From Bdellovibrionales bacterium (GTDB lineage: Bacteria; Bdellovibrionota_C; UBA2361; SZUA-149; JAGRAN01): a stretch of DNA of 34,136 nt. Shown here in pieces: positions 1 to 8,775 of the stretch. The stretch is taken from contig JAGRAN010000127.1 of the NCBI GenBank assembly GCA_020434585.1, forward strand, positions 1 to 34,136, written 5' to 3'. The notes beneath the pieces were generated by a model. That model searched no databases. It worked only from the letters and a program-made list of their open reading frames with translations, and had not been told where the DNA came from. The position numbers and the translations under genes were made by a program. Each line of letters opens with the position of its first letter. The stretch's first letter is position 1.

Positions 1-2
1 TC

Positions 3-77
3 GGCCTTGAAGGCCTTAAAGAAGGTCTGCGCAACGATATGCGCAATGCCAAGCGTCCGCTTAAGCAGCATCGATAG
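3..77 (+). CDS. Possible 3' end of a truncated gene
   Basis: The plus strand is open from the window edge to a TAG at 75-77. It encodes a short, strongly basic and hydrophilic tail ending in KRPLKQHR, which looks like a plausible C-terminus. The opposite strand is also open across the same bases and reads a plausible hydrophobic/basic stretch (MLLKRTLGIAHIVAQTF), so the coding strand cannot be settled from 77 bases. No family is recognised. A perfect palindrome starts 41 bases after the stop, which is where a gene-end structure would sit. Confidence 0.25.
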   Translation, partial: GLEGLKEGLRNDMRNAKRPLKQHR

Positions 78-118
78 CTTTTCCGCCCCTGCTTCGCGAT
101 GGTGGAATTCGTGCACGT

Positions 119-146
119 TTCCCGTGCACGTGCACGTGCACGGGAA
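119..146. repeat. 28-bp perfect palindrome built on GTGCAC units
   Basis: Bases 119-146 equal their own reverse complement. The core is three tandem GTGCAC hexamers (124-141) flanked by TTCCC on the left and GGGAA on the right; a further GTGCAC lies at 111-116. There is no unpaired loop and no T-run follows on either strand, so it does not look like a standard intrinsic terminator. It could be a protein-binding site for a dimeric regulator, or a gene-end structure. Confidence 0.6.
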
Positions 147-233
147 GCTGTGGTTCGGGTAGGAAGTGAGATTGAAGAGAAGGCAGCACGGGCGAACCAT
201 GTGATCTCTTCGGTGACGAACACGACCCGGGGC

Positions 234-521
234 TCACGCGACTTCGATGGAATCCTCTTCCTCGATGCCAGTGACTCGTGCCCATTCCGCTGCGAATGTG
301 ACAGAGATAACGACTCTCCGACCACTGTCTTCGCGGAATCGGAAGCTGTGAAAGTCCAAGCCTCCGCTGTACCGGTGAACCATGTAGATCGCGATGAGCG
401 CAAGAAGGGGTTCGTGCCATTTCAGCAAGCGACCGCCTTGCAATAGCGCTTTGGCCTCCGGGTCGTAATGTAACCTCCACCCTTCTTGGGGTGTGAGGTA
501 GGGTTTAGAGTTTGTAACCAT
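234..521 (-). CDS. Small hypothetical protein
   Basis: A 95-residue reading frame starts at the ATG at 521 (MVTNSKPYLTPQEGWRLHYD) and is preceded by a weak CGGAAG ribosome-binding site; a 104-residue version starts at 548. Composition looks protein-like: a tryptophan/tyrosine-rich first third, a short hydrophobic patch (LLALIAIYMV) and an acidic C-terminus. No domain family is recognised. Two other frames are open over the same bases (plus 99-446, minus 61-480) but their composition is arginine/serine/histidine-rich and looks like frame shadow, so this frame is preferred. Whether it is expressed is uncertain. Confidence 0.4.
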   Translation of the reverse strand: MVTNSKPYLTPQEGWRLHYDPEAKALLQGGRLLKWHEPLLALIAIYMVHRYSGGLDFHSFRFREDSGRRVVISVTFAAEWARVTGIEEEDSIEVA

Positions 522-548
522 GTCTAGCTTCCGTGAGTAGAACCACAC

Positions 549-830
549 GGCCTGAAGCGCTTAGGGCCTCAAGTCGTGCGGCTCGGTCGGGGGCAGAAAA
601 TGTACTTGAAAAAACCTTGTGAGTGCTGCCGACTCTGCGTGAATGTGTGGCATTCGCGCAGCTTCGCCGCATTGGCGAGCTACACTTCTGTAGTGCTGAA
701 AGAACTGTTACGGGGTAGGCCGTATTAACTCACAATCGCGGTTTGCGTTCAAGTAAAGGAGAGGTAATCTGTCGGCAATTTGAATGGCTGCGGCGGATTG
801 GGCGTCGGAAAGGGAAAAATTTAGGGGAAT
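549..830. other. Intergenic stretch upstream of the TolB-like gene
   Basis: No convincing gene lies here. A weak -24/-12-like match (TGGCATTCGCGCAGC) sits at 648-662 on the plus strand but its -12 half is poor and it lies about 170 bases from the next start codon. A GGGGAA ribosome-binding site at 824-829 serves the ATG at 831. Confidence 0.4.
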
Positions 831-1733
831 ATGCGCGCATTAATCGGAATAGTTCTAATTTCTTTGACCCCAACGCTGTGTTTGGCTGCCGAAACAGGCG
901 CCGACTTCAATCTCGTTTTCGACTCCAATCGATCCGGCAGTTTCGGAATATATCGTCAGGGCAGCGGAGATAAAGAGCCGGTGAAAATCGTCGACACACC
1001 GAAGCATGAAATGTATCCGGCGGTTTCTCCTGACGGTAAGCTGATCGCGTTCGCTCGTTCTGCGGACCTTGAGGATCGTGATGGGTATTCCGAAGTGTTT
1101 GTTGTCAATCCTGACGGAAGCGGCGAGCGGCTGGTGCTTAAGGACGCGACCTTTCCGAGTTTCACTGCGGACGGGAAGCATTTGATTGTTGAGCGCAAGC
1201 GCAGACAAGTACTTAAAGTTTCTTTGGCCGACGGTTCGGCGGCAGAGATATTTCCGCTTCAGCACCCGAAGTTTCAGCGAAGATATATCGTCAAGCCGCG
1301 GCTCTCGCCCGACGAGAGCAGATTGGTGTTTACTTCAAATCTTCCGGATCGCTGGAATGCCTGGGCAGTAGATCTTAAATCAGGTCAGGCCTTTCACATC
1401 GGACACGGCTGTCAGCCGAACTTTGTTGCACAAAACGACAGGCTGGCGTGGGTTCAGCGCGGGCAGTTTAAGGGTGGTTCGGGAATTCAGGTTTTCGAAG
1501 TCAAGGACTCGTCTCGCTCTAGTCTAGTGGACTTCCCCCACCCTCACGGCTACGAGTATTTCCCAATGCCATCGAGTGACGGCAGATATGTTGCTTACGC
1601 TGCGGCACGCGAAGGCGAGCATTCGCACTACGATTCCAACTATCAGATTTTTGTAGCAGATCTTGCTTCAGGGAAGCGCTACCGCATAACCCACGATAAA
1701 TATACCAATCGCTGGCCGCGTTTCATGGATTAG
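831..1733 (+). CDS. Secreted TolB-like WD40/PD40 beta-propeller protein
   Basis: This 300-residue protein begins with a typical signal peptide (residues 1 to about 20, cleavage after LCLAA), so it is exported. The rest shows repeated PD40/TolB-type propeller blades: LVFDSNRSGSFGIYR near 29, YPAVSPDGKLIAFAR near 62, a third repeat with LSPDESRLVFTSN near 158, and MPSSDGRYVAYAAAR near 247. Such proteins are periplasmic propellers that mediate protein contacts. It is shorter than TolB (about 430 residues) and lacks the N-terminal TolB domain, so it is a TolB-like propeller and not TolB itself. The start is fixed by the GGGGAA ribosome-binding site. It stands alone and converges with the rhodanese gene, so its link to motility is unproven. 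Confidence 0.75.
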   Translation: MRALIGIVLISLTPTLCLAAETGADFNLVFDSNRSGSFGIYRQGSGDKEPVKIVDTPKHEMYPAVSPDGKLIAFARSADLEDRDGYSEVFVVNPDGSGERLVLKDATFPSFTADGKHLIVERKRRQVLKVSLADGSAAEIFPLQHPKFQRRYIVKPRLSPDESRLVFTSNLPDRWNAWAVDLKSGQAFHIGHGCQPNFVAQNDRLAWVQRGQFKGGSGIQVFEVKDSSRSSLVDFPHPHGYEYFPMPSSDGRYVAYAAAREGEHSHYDSNYQIFVADLASGKRYRITHDKYTNRWPRFMD

Positions 1734-1753
1734 CGGCAGACGCTTTCTCTAAC

Positions 1754-2137
1754 TTACACTCCGCTTGGATCGGTTTCGATTGACGGCTGTGCTGCGCCAG
1801 ATTTTACTTCCCCGTTTGCATCCTTCCATGCGGCGAGTCCGCCCTCAAAGTCAGTTACGTTAGTGAAGCCCAACTTCTCTAGCTCTTGCGCACCTTTCAA
1901 TGAGGAGTCGCATGATTCAGATGCGCAATAAGTGATGATTAACTTATCCTGATCGAAGAACCGCTTTAGCGACTCCATATCGTCTTTTGTCACATTGATC
2001 GAGCGTGGAATATGCTCTTTCTGGAAAGAGTTCTGGGGTAGTGTATTTACAACAATGTATCCTACAGAACGTGAAGAGTAGTTGGGGTCCTGTTGTTTCA
2101 TCATTTCTTTTAGGTCCAACGCTTCGATTTTTTTCAT
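1754..2137 (-). CDS. Single-domain rhodanese-like sulfurtransferase
   Basis: The 127-residue protein has the rhodanese fold signatures in order: YIVVNTLPQNSFQKEHIPRS (residues 27-46, equivalent to the usual D-x-R...GHIPGA motif), the active-site strand and loop YCASESCDSS with candidate catalytic Cys71 and a second Cys76, and the closing GFTNVTDFEGGLAAW (90-104). The family transfers sulfane sulfur. There is no signal peptide, so it should be cytoplasmic. The start ATG is preceded by GCGAGGA. It lies downstream of the flagellar operon terminator and so is probably a separate transcription unit. The physiological substrate cannot be told from sequence. Confidence 0.85.
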   Translation of the reverse strand: MKKIEALDLKEMMKQQDPNYSSRSVGYIVVNTLPQNSFQKEHIPRSINVTKDDMESLKRFFDQDKLIITYCASESCDSSLKGAQELEKLGFTNVTDFEGGLAAWKDANGEVKSGAAQPSIETDPSGV

Positions 2138-2278
2138 TGTTAGTCCTCGCTCTCGATTCTTTACAATATTCGCATAGAGACAAGAACATTACGCTGAGTG
2201 CATGCGTGACGGTATGATCCGCATCAGGTCGGGTTTCGATTGTGGCTTAGTTGCACAGCGGAAGTTTAGTAGATAGGT

Positions 2279-2319
2279 AAAAAAAGGGCGCCAGATGGCT
2301 CGAAAGCCAACTGACGCCC
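2279..2319 (-). terminator. Rho-independent terminator of the basal-body operon
   Basis: Reading the minus strand, a hairpin runs from 2319 to 2286. The arms are GGGCG-CAG-GGCT and AGCC-CTG-CGCCC with small internal mismatches, closed by a TTCG tetraloop. It is followed at once by seven T residues (2285-2279). It sits 22 bases past the stop of the MotE-like gene. Confidence 0.9.
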
Positions 2320-2341
2320 TGGCGCGGTCATTCAAAGATTG

Positions 2342-3358
2342 TTATTTCATCTGCTTCCTGTCGGTCAGCAGTCGAGTTAGGTCGATAGCACGATCCTGAT
2401 TCATCATGCTTAGGACCTGACCCATGCGCTTGCCTGGCAGTCGCTGCAGCAGCTCAAGTGCAATTGATTCATCGAGCTTAGCGATTAGCGGAGCTGCTTC
2501 CTGCGGTGGCATTGAACCGTAGACATTAGCCAGCTGTTCCATTCTGGATTCATACTGATTGTCTTTAGTCTGCCGATGCTCTTTTAGCGTGCGGGTAAGG
2601 CTGCGCATTTCCGCAACGCGTGCAGAAATCTCGGCTTCTCGCTTATTTAAATCGTCTTCTCTGCGCTCCAAGGCTTCGCGACGGCGCTCAAGCTCTACTC
2701 GGCGTTCGTCAAGCTCAAGCAAAACTTTGCGCTCACCTGCGGTCCAGCCGCCTTGTTGAATGATGCTTTCAATTCCGATTGCACGAGCTTCTGAAGTGTT
2801 CTGAATCGCTGGAGCTTCCGCTGCCGGGAGTGCGGCTATCGTATTTTCGAAGCGACTATCCGACTTTGGAGCAACTGAAGCATTAACAACTCCGGTGCTT
2901 GAAAGCACTTTCAAGATTGCTACCACTACTATGCCGCTCATCAGCATTACGTGTTTGCCGGTAAGTCCGGATCGTTCCGTATTGCGAGACTGCATCTGGA
3001 GCTGCATCTGCTGAGCTGCAGCAGCTTCCGGAGAGAGCGAAAAGGATACGTCGCTTGCGGCGGACTTCTTTCCGCTGCGCAGGGCGTCGCTTAACGCGCC
3101 GAATCCGCTTTTCTTGGGCTTGCTGCCTGTTTTGAGCGCCTGCTGCATTTCGGCATACATGGCACGCGCCTGTTCTCGGTCAAGGCCCGTTGCCATGCGA
3201 GAGCTTTTTACATTGCTGCCGCGTTCAGCTTTCGCTTTTCGCACTTTGGCTGCTTCTCGCGAGCGCAGTTCATTGGCGAGAAGCTCTGCCATGTCCTTGC
3301 GCTGCTGCGGGGTCATCTTCTTTTTTAATCTTTCCAAACCTTTATCGTTCTCTGACAT
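2342..3358 (-). CDS. MotE-like membrane protein with coiled coil and MgtE-N-like C-terminus
   Basis: The 338-residue protein has a charged cytoplasmic N-terminal region (1-130), one transmembrane segment (about 136-156), a long coiled coil rich in E and R (about 205-265) and a C-terminal MgtE N-domain-like helical repeat (EEAAPLIAKL-type pattern about 285-335, ending in LLTDRK). This is the layout of MotE-type proteins, which sit after fliJ in many flagellar operons and are periplasmic helpers of motor/stator assembly in alphaproteobacteria. The N-terminal extension is longer than in typical MotE. It is the last gene of the flgB operon, 9 bases after fliJ, and is followed by the operon terminator. 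The stator role is inferred from family and position. Confidence 0.75.
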   Translation of the reverse strand: MSENDKGLERLKKKMTPQQRKDMAELLANELRSREAAKVRKAKAERGSNVKSSRMATGLDREQARAMYAEMQQALKTGSKPKKSGFGALSDALRSGKKSAASDVSFSLSPEAAAAQQMQLQMQSRNTERSGLTGKHVMLMSGIVVVAILKVLSSTGVVNASVAPKSDSRFENTIAALPAAEAPAIQNTSEARAIGIESIIQQGGWTAGERKVLLELDERRVELERRREALERREDDLNKREAEISARVAEMRSLTRTLKEHRQTKDNQYESRMEQLANVYGSMPPQEAAPLIAKLDESIALELLQRLPGKRMGQVLSMMNQDRAIDLTRLLTDRKQMK

Positions 3359-3367
3359 TGCGCGCCC

Positions 3368-3811
3368 TTAACCTCCGTTGTTTTTCGTAAACCTGTGCCG
3401 CTGCACGACTGTTTCGTCGATCTGCTTCTTCTCTTTCTTTTTCGCTTCTTCCAAGTGTTCCTGCTTTCTGCGTCGTTTTACAGCCTCCAGCGACTCAGTT
3501 TCCTTTGTCTTTTCGATATAGGCCTCGCGGGCCTCATCAACTGCTTTGGCAGCTAGAAGAATATGCTCTCGCTGCTGCTCTAGTTCGTCCTGCAGGCGCT
3601 GCTTGTAGTCCCCCGTCAGACAGAGCTCCTCAATTGTCATAACGGCATCACCGATTCCACCGAGGACTTCCTGCTCCTCGAGAATCGCCTGCATGCGCTC
3701 CTCCAGCGATAACAATCGCTGGTTCTCCTGAGCTAACTGCTGCGCGCGCTCTTTCTTCTCGGTTTCTTTGAAGTCGAGCACTTTCTGCAGTCTGAACTTA
3801 AATCGCTTCAT
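3368..3811 (-). CDS. fliJ: Flagellar export chaperone FliJ
   Basis: A 147-residue protein that is almost entirely a charged helical coiled coil, starting MKRFKFRLQKVLDFKE, the standard FliJ N-terminus. FliJ is the soluble stalk of the flagellar type III export apparatus; it contacts the FliI ATPase ring and the FlhA gate. Length matches the family (about 145-150). It follows fliI by 18 bases and precedes the MotE-like gene, the conserved order. Assignment rests on the N-terminal motif, coiled-coil character and synteny, because FliJ sequences diverge strongly. Confidence 0.9.
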   Translation of the reverse strand: MKRFKFRLQKVLDFKETEKKERAQQLAQENQRLLSLEERMQAILEEQEVLGGIGDAVMTIEELCLTGDYKQRLQDELEQQREHILLAAKAVDEAREAYIEKTKETESLEAVKRRRKQEHLEEAKKKEKKQIDETVVQRHRFTKNNGG

Positions 3812-3829
3812 GAGCTAAAACCTTCAAAA

Positions 3830-5197
3830 CTACTGAACTGGCCTCTCAATCTGCTGCACACCCTGACGTCCGGCGAACGATGCCGAGCTGCTGTTATCAA
3901 AAACTGCGTTCAGCATAGTCATGCATTCGTTCATAGAATATTTTTCGTTCGGAGCTTGCCGGAGAAAATCGTTTAGCATTTCAATATGTCGGACGGCAGA
4001 ATCCACCCGCGGGTTTTGACCCGGCTTGTAAGCGCCGATTGTAATTAAATCCTCTGCTTCTTTATAATCTGCGAGTACTGTTCGAGCTTTATATGCGAGA
4101 TTCATCGTGTCTTCGTCGACGATTTCTGGCATCAATCGCGATACACTCTGCAGAATATCAATTGCTGGATAGTGCCCTTTAGAGGCCAAGCTGCGAGAGA
4201 GGATAATATGGCCGTCCAGAATACCGCGAACTGCATCCGCGATTGGTTCGTTCATATCATCGCCTTCGACGAGAACTGTGTAAAAGCCGGTTATTGAGCC
4301 AGTGCCGGTAGTAGTTCCTGCACGCTCCATCAACTTCGGCAGCATCGCGAAGACCGAAGGGGTATAACCATTTGTGCTCGGCGGCTCACCAACTGCCAGT
4401 CCGATTTCTCTCTGGGCCATGCAAAAGCGGGTAATCGAATCAAGCATCAGCGCTACGGTGTCGCCTCTGTCGCGAAAATACTCCGCAATTGCTGTTGCGA
4501 CGAATGCGGCGCGAATTCTTAGCAAAGCGCTTGTGTCGCTGGTTGCTACGATTACGACACTGCGCGCCATGCCTTCCGGGCCAAGGTCGCGTTCTACGAA
4601 TTCTCGTACTTCACGTCCTCGCTCTCCGACCAGCGCGATAACGTTAATCGAGCTACGGGCATGTTTGGCAATCATGCCGAGAAATGTTGATTTACCAACA
4701 CCTGAGCCAGCCATAATGGCTACACGCTGGCCGACCCCGATAGTTAGCATTGTGTTCACCGCTTTAATGCCAGTGTCGTAGGTCTGAGATATGCGTTCAC
4801 GCAGCAGCGGGGACGGCGGATTGCGAAACAGCGGAGCCTCCTCTCCGTCGATGATCGGAGGCCCGCCGTCGAGCGGTTCGCCCAACGGGGTGATTACCCT
4901 GCCGAGCAGTTTTTCACTGACGAGAAACTCAGCGCCTTCGCCGTGTGCGATGATATTCGCGCCTGGTGCTATGCCATGCAGCTGCTCAAGCGGCATTAAC
5001 AGGATGCGATCCTTCCTGAAGCCAACCACTTGCGCCATTACCTGCTGGTCACCTTGGCGAATTACACACGTCGCCCCTACTCCGACGGCAGGCCCATTCC
5101 CTTCAATAATTAGGCCTGTTACGTCGGTAACAACACCCCGAGCAGATACAGGCTGTACCCGCTCAAGAATTGTGTTAGCACGTTCCCAAATACTCAT
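3830..5197 (-). CDS. fliI: Flagellum-specific export ATPase FliI
   Basis: The 455-residue protein is a full-length FliI of the F1-ATPase beta/rotary family. The Walker A motif is AGSGVGKST (163-171), the catalytic-glutamate loop is GERGREVREF (191-200), and Walker B is VALMLDSITR (248-257). The family signature PPSTNGYTPSVFAMLPKLMER lies at about 272-292. It powers unfolding and delivery of export substrates at the cytoplasmic face of the basal body, regulated by FliH. Its ATG overlaps the fliH stop codon in an ATGA, so the two are translationally coupled. Confidence 0.97.
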   Translation of the reverse strand: MSIWERANTILERVQPVSARGVVTDVTGLIIEGNGPAVGVGATCVIRQGDQQVMAQVVGFRKDRILLMPLEQLHGIAPGANIIAHGEGAEFLVSEKLLGRVITPLGEPLDGGPPIIDGEEAPLFRNPPSPLLRERISQTYDTGIKAVNTMLTIGVGQRVAIMAGSGVGKSTFLGMIAKHARSSINVIALVGERGREVREFVERDLGPEGMARSVVIVATSDTSALLRIRAAFVATAIAEYFRDRGDTVALMLDSITRFCMAQREIGLAVGEPPSTNGYTPSVFAMLPKLMERAGTTTGTGSITGFYTVLVEGDDMNEPIADAVRGILDGHIILSRSLASKGHYPAIDILQSVSRLMPEIVDEDTMNLAYKARTVLADYKEAEDLITIGAYKPGQNPRVDSAVRHIEMLNDFLRQAPNEKYSMNECMTMLNAVFDNSSSASFAGRQGVQQIERPVQ

Positions 5198-6039
5198 TTG
5201 CGATAGACCTCAAACAAGTCAGCCGCTACCTGCTCCCACATAGCGTCCAGTTGAAGGTCAGTTTCGCCAAAATCCGTTTCGATTACGCAGCCGGACTTAA
5301 TTGAATCATCGGCTACGTAGCTTACCCCGAGCTCGTCAGACTGCATGTCTTCCGGCAGACCCACTACTTCGAGAAACTCCAAATCTTGGGGAGAAACTCG
5401 GATACGTATAGCGCTTGCACTGCCGAGAGAGCTGATGCCTCTCTTTATTATTTCATAAATGTATTCAGGCTTCGCTTCTGAAGTCGTTTCCAAAATTTTA
5501 CGGGCAACTTGAAGCGAGAATTCCAGAGCGTGACGCTCGACTTCAGAGTAAACGATATTAACCTTCGTATTAAGATCGGCGGTCAAAGACTGCATCCGCT
5601 CGACTAGCTTATTGTAGTTCTCAACTACGTCAGCTTTAGCCTGTTCAAGGCCTTCGGCTAAGCCTTCTGCTTTACCCTTTTTGTAGGCTTCCTGAACTTT
5701 GCGCTTAATCAGCTCTTCATCAATTTCTGGTGCAGGTGCTTCACTGTCTGCTGGAATTGGGTTTGTTAGGGTCTCGTTATGCCAAATCGAACGGCTTTCA
5801 TGCGGAACTTGAACGCCAAAGTCGTCAAACATCACGTCAACGCGAGTTCCGCCTGAGGGAATTACCTCAATCTCCATTGGGATGAAGTCTAGATTCTCCA
5901 AGCGCTCGCCGACGACTTCCCATTCCTCCTGTTTGTAGGGGGTGGGTTTAAAGTTGCGCTGAGAAACTCGGCGCAAGTCGTCTACGCTGCTTTCGCGAAA
6001 GCCGGAAGATTTGGACTCTGCAGAATGCGTGTTTCCCAT
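5194..6039 (-). CDS. fliH: Flagellar export ATPase regulator FliH
   Basis: A 281-residue protein. The N-terminal third is low in recognisable motifs. The middle (about 105-165) is a helical section with a GKAEGLAEGLEQAK pattern, the glycine-rich helix repeat typical of FliH, followed by a V-type ATPase subunit E-like C-terminal domain (about 165-281). FliH dimers hold FliI in a heterotrimer and anchor it to FliN at the C-ring. The gene begins 3 bases after fliG and overlaps fliI by 4 bases. Confidence 0.93.
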   Translation of the reverse strand: MGNTHSAESKSSGFRESSVDDLRRVSQRNFKPTPYKQEEWEVVGERLENLDFIPMEIEVIPSGGTRVDVMFDDFGVQVPHESRSIWHNETLTNPIPADSEAPAPEIDEELIKRKVQEAYKKGKAEGLAEGLEQAKADVVENYNKLVERMQSLTADLNTKVNIVYSEVERHALEFSLQVARKILETTSEAKPEYIYEIIKRGISSLGSASAIRIRVSPQDLEFLEVVGLPEDMQSDELGVSYVADDSIKSGCVIETDFGETDLQLDAMWEQVAADLFEVYRK

Positions 6040-6042
6040 GGA

Positions 6043-7050
6043 TTAAACGAGAACCTCCTCAGCTCCACCGCCGACGGTGATTTTGCCTTCAGCGTCGAGC
6101 CTTCTGACGACGTCGACGATCCCTTGTTGAGCTTTAACGACGTCTTTAAGCTTAGTGGGTCCAAGCGACTCGAGATCTTCTTGAAGCATAGCGGCAGCCC
6201 GCGAAGAAATATTGCGGAACAGCAGCTCCTTGAGGTCGTCGCTGGCGGTTTTGAGTGCAAGAACGAGCTGGTCTCTCGGAACTTCTTTGAGAATCTGCTG
6301 GATATCGCGGTCGTTGATCTTGCGAACATCTTCGAATGTGAACATGAGGTTGCGAAGATCTTCGGCCAGCTCGGGATACATCTCTTCAATTTCCGCGAGC
6401 ATCCGTTCTTCGTTGTTGCGATCAACAAAGTTAAGAATGTCAGCTGCGGCTTTCGGCCCACCGAGTTCTTCTTCACCGCGCATGCTGACACCGCGGAGCT
6501 GTGAGCGAAGCACTTCACGCACTTCATCTATGACGTCGCCTTTGACGTGCTCGAGCTGAGAAATTCTGACCATAACCTCGGTCTGCATTTCCTCAGGCAT
6601 TTTTTCCATCATTTCGGCTGCCTGTTCAGGATTCATTTTAGTCAGCAAGAAAGCGATGGTCTGCGGGTGCTCTGACTGAATAAAGCTGTCGACGATGTTT
6701 TGTGGAATATCTGAAAGAAGGGTTGCGAGCGGCTCCTTCTTGGTTCCTGTGATGTAGCTGAGCAGGCTGTCTCCGGCTTCTTCGCCGAACGCGTCCGTAA
6801 TAACGCTTTCTGCGAAATCTCGACCGTCAACAACGACCTTCTCTGCAGCCCGAAGCATGTTGTGAAACTCACCGGCAACTGCCGCCTGAACTTCACGCTC
6901 TACCTCCTGCACCGCCATAAAAGTTCGACTGAGCTTTTTAACTTCAGTTTCAGTCAGGAACTTCATCACCTCGGCTGCCTGGGATTTACCCAAGCTCATC
7001 AGCACGAGTGCGGCTTTCTCCGCTGGATCTAAGTCTGTTTTATCTGCCAT
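6043..7050 (-). CDS. fliG: Flagellar motor switch protein FliG
   Basis: 335 residues, the usual FliG length. The middle domain carries the EHPQTIAFLLTKMNPEQAAE motif (about 126-145). The C-terminal torque domain has the charged helix region MFTFEDVRKINDRDIQQILK and SSRAAAMLQEDLESLGPTKL. FliG forms the upper C-ring, docks to the FliF C-terminus and takes torque from the MotA stator. It is 28 bases from fliF in the same operon. Confidence 0.97.
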   Translation of the reverse strand: MADKTDLDPAEKAALVLMSLGKSQAAEVMKFLTETEVKKLSRTFMAVQEVEREVQAAVAGEFHNMLRAAEKVVVDGRDFAESVITDAFGEEAGDSLLSYITGTKKEPLATLLSDIPQNIVDSFIQSEHPQTIAFLLTKMNPEQAAEMMEKMPEEMQTEVMVRISQLEHVKGDVIDEVREVLRSQLRGVSMRGEEELGGPKAAADILNFVDRNNEERMLAEIEEMYPELAEDLRNLMFTFEDVRKINDRDIQQILKEVPRDQLVLALKTASDDLKELLFRNISSRAAAMLQEDLESLGPTKLKDVVKAQQGIVDVVRRLDAEGKITVGGGAEEVLV

Positions 7051-7078
7051 GACGCGCGCCTTGTCTTTTCAACTACTT

Positions 7079-8728
7079 CTATAGTCGTCCTTCGTTGAGC
7101 CAGTATCTGATCAGCAGAGCAGCCTGCTGCGGATTCTCTTTAACCATTCTTGAGTTCTCAGACAGCAGCTCTTCGAGCTCTTCAATGTCGACTGTCGGCT
7201 CGAGCATTTCTTGAGCACTGCTCATTCTGCCGCGCTCAGCTTCAAGTTCGGCCTCAAGTTCCTCAACACCCGCAGGAAGCAGACGGCTGAGGTCGACTTC
7301 TGCTTCTGTCGGGCTGACAAGGAACTTAACCATTGGTCGAACGAGGAAGAACAACACGAGTATCAGGAAGTATGGGGCAAGGGTCTGCGCCCAGTCTCTG
7401 ATCATCTCGCGGCTTTCAGCTTGAACGAATACATCTTCAAGCGAGCTGTCCGGCTCAAAGAACTTGATATTTTCGACTGTAACGATATCGCCGCGGGTTG
7501 CGTCGAAGCCTACGCTCTGTTTAACGAGATTCTCGATCTTCTTGAGCATCTCGTTAGTGAGCGGCTGATAGTTTTTAACAGCTTCGGCTTCTTGGCCAGC
7601 TCCAGCTGGGGCTGAGTACTGACCATCGACCAGCACAGCCACGCTGAGGCGTTCTATCGTTCCGCTTTCCGATACAGTGCGGCTGACTGCACGCGATACT
7701 TCGTAGTTGGTCAGTGACTCGCTGCGTCGTGTGCTGCCGTCGCCTGAGTTCGGAGGCGAAATCAACGAAGGATCGTTTGTCAGGTTGGAAACTACTCCAG
7801 TTACCCCAGCCTGCGAGCCAATGCCAGCTCCTTCCTCAATTGTGCGCGAGCTTCTGACTACTTGTCCTCCCGGATCGTAAGCTTCCTCTTCCTTCTCGTG
7901 CTTGCTAAAGTCCAGCTCAGCGGTTACGCGTGCGACAGCGCGGCCCGGTCCGAGGATTTCTGCGAGCATTGATTCGATGCGTCTTGAGTAGCTGGCTTCA
8001 ATCGAAGTGCGATATTCAAGCTTGGTAGAATCCGCTCCGCCCATTTCCTCCTGGCTTTGCTGTTCGTTGAGGATGTTTCCGTGAGAGTCGATGATTGTAA
8101 CGTTCTCAGGAGTCAGTCGTTCAACGCTGTTAGAAACTAAGTTGGCGATACCCTTTACCTGGGATTTAGACAGCTTGTTGCCGGCCTTGAGGCGAAGCAG
8201 AACAGATGCTGTTGGAAGCACGTCGCGTTTAACAAAGACAGAACGTTTTGGCTTGGTGATGTGAATTCTCACGTCGCGAACGGCGTCGATCGAGCGGATC
8301 GTGCGTTCCAATTCGCCCTGCAGAGCGCGAATTGCTTTTAACATTTCAACAAAACCGGTCTGACCCAGTGAAGACTCGTCGAAAATCTCGAAACCAGCGC
8401 TTTTGCCCTTCGGAATCCCGGCGGCTGCAAACTCAAGGCGCAGTTCATGTACAACTGAAGGCGGGGTGACTTCAATCGTTCGGCCGTCGTCACGAATGCG
8501 AAAACCGATACGTTGATCTTTTAGGCGTTCAACAACGGAAGCGGCGTCTGACTCCTGCATTCCAGAAAATAGAACGGCATAATCCGGCTGGTTGGCCCAG
8601 TTGGAGACGAAGACGATGACGCCCATGCTGCCTGCGACCAGCAGCGGCAAAGCGATTTTCTGTGCCAGCGGCAGCTTGACATAGAGCTGAACAAGCTGTG
8701 TGAATATTGCGCCAATATCAAATTTCAT
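7079..8728 (-). CDS. fliF: Flagellar MS-ring protein FliF
   Basis: The 549-residue protein has the FliF plan: a short cytoplasmic N-terminus, a first transmembrane helix (about 24-43), a YscJ-like periplasmic ring-building domain (for example NQPDYAVLFSGMQ at 46-58 and the SVFVKRDVLPTASVLL strand), a second transmembrane helix (about 448-468), and a cytoplasmic tail ending NPQQAALLIRYWLNEGRL, the FliG-docking motif. It forms the membrane MS ring on which rotor and export gate assemble. It lies 47 bases after fliE, the widest gap in this operon. Confidence 0.97.
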   Translation of the reverse strand: MKFDIGAIFTQLVQLYVKLPLAQKIALPLLVAGSMGVIVFVSNWANQPDYAVLFSGMQESDAASVVERLKDQRIGFRIRDDGRTIEVTPPSVVHELRLEFAAAGIPKGKSAGFEIFDESSLGQTGFVEMLKAIRALQGELERTIRSIDAVRDVRIHITKPKRSVFVKRDVLPTASVLLRLKAGNKLSKSQVKGIANLVSNSVERLTPENVTIIDSHGNILNEQQSQEEMGGADSTKLEYRTSIEASYSRRIESMLAEILGPGRAVARVTAELDFSKHEKEEEAYDPGGQVVRSSRTIEEGAGIGSQAGVTGVVSNLTNDPSLISPPNSGDGSTRRSESLTNYEVSRAVSRTVSESGTIERLSVAVLVDGQYSAPAGAGQEAEAVKNYQPLTNEMLKKIENLVKQSVGFDATRGDIVTVENIKFFEPDSSLEDVFVQAESREMIRDWAQTLAPYFLILVLFFLVRPMVKFLVSPTEAEVDLSRLLPAGVEELEAELEAERGRMSSAQEMLEPTVDIEELEELLSENSRMVKENPQQAALLIRYWLNEGRL

Positions 8729-8775
8729 ACGTCAACCAAACCTTATCGCTTCAACCTTTTACCGAGGCTAATGAC

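Noticed and set aside
61-480. 139-residue reading frame on the minus strand (and a 115-residue plus-strand frame at 99-446)
   Set aside because: Rich in R, S, H and P with no family-like pattern; both overlap the more protein-like minus frame at 234-521 and part of each is made by the GTGCAC repeats.
648-662. Sigma-54-like site TGGCATTCGCGCAGC upstream of the TolB-like gene
   Set aside because: The spacing is right but the -12 half is CAGC and the site is about 170 bases from the start codon; treated as chance.
4374-5243. Plus-strand reading frames opposite fliI
   Set aside because: Arginine/serine-rich antisense shadows of a well-conserved gene.
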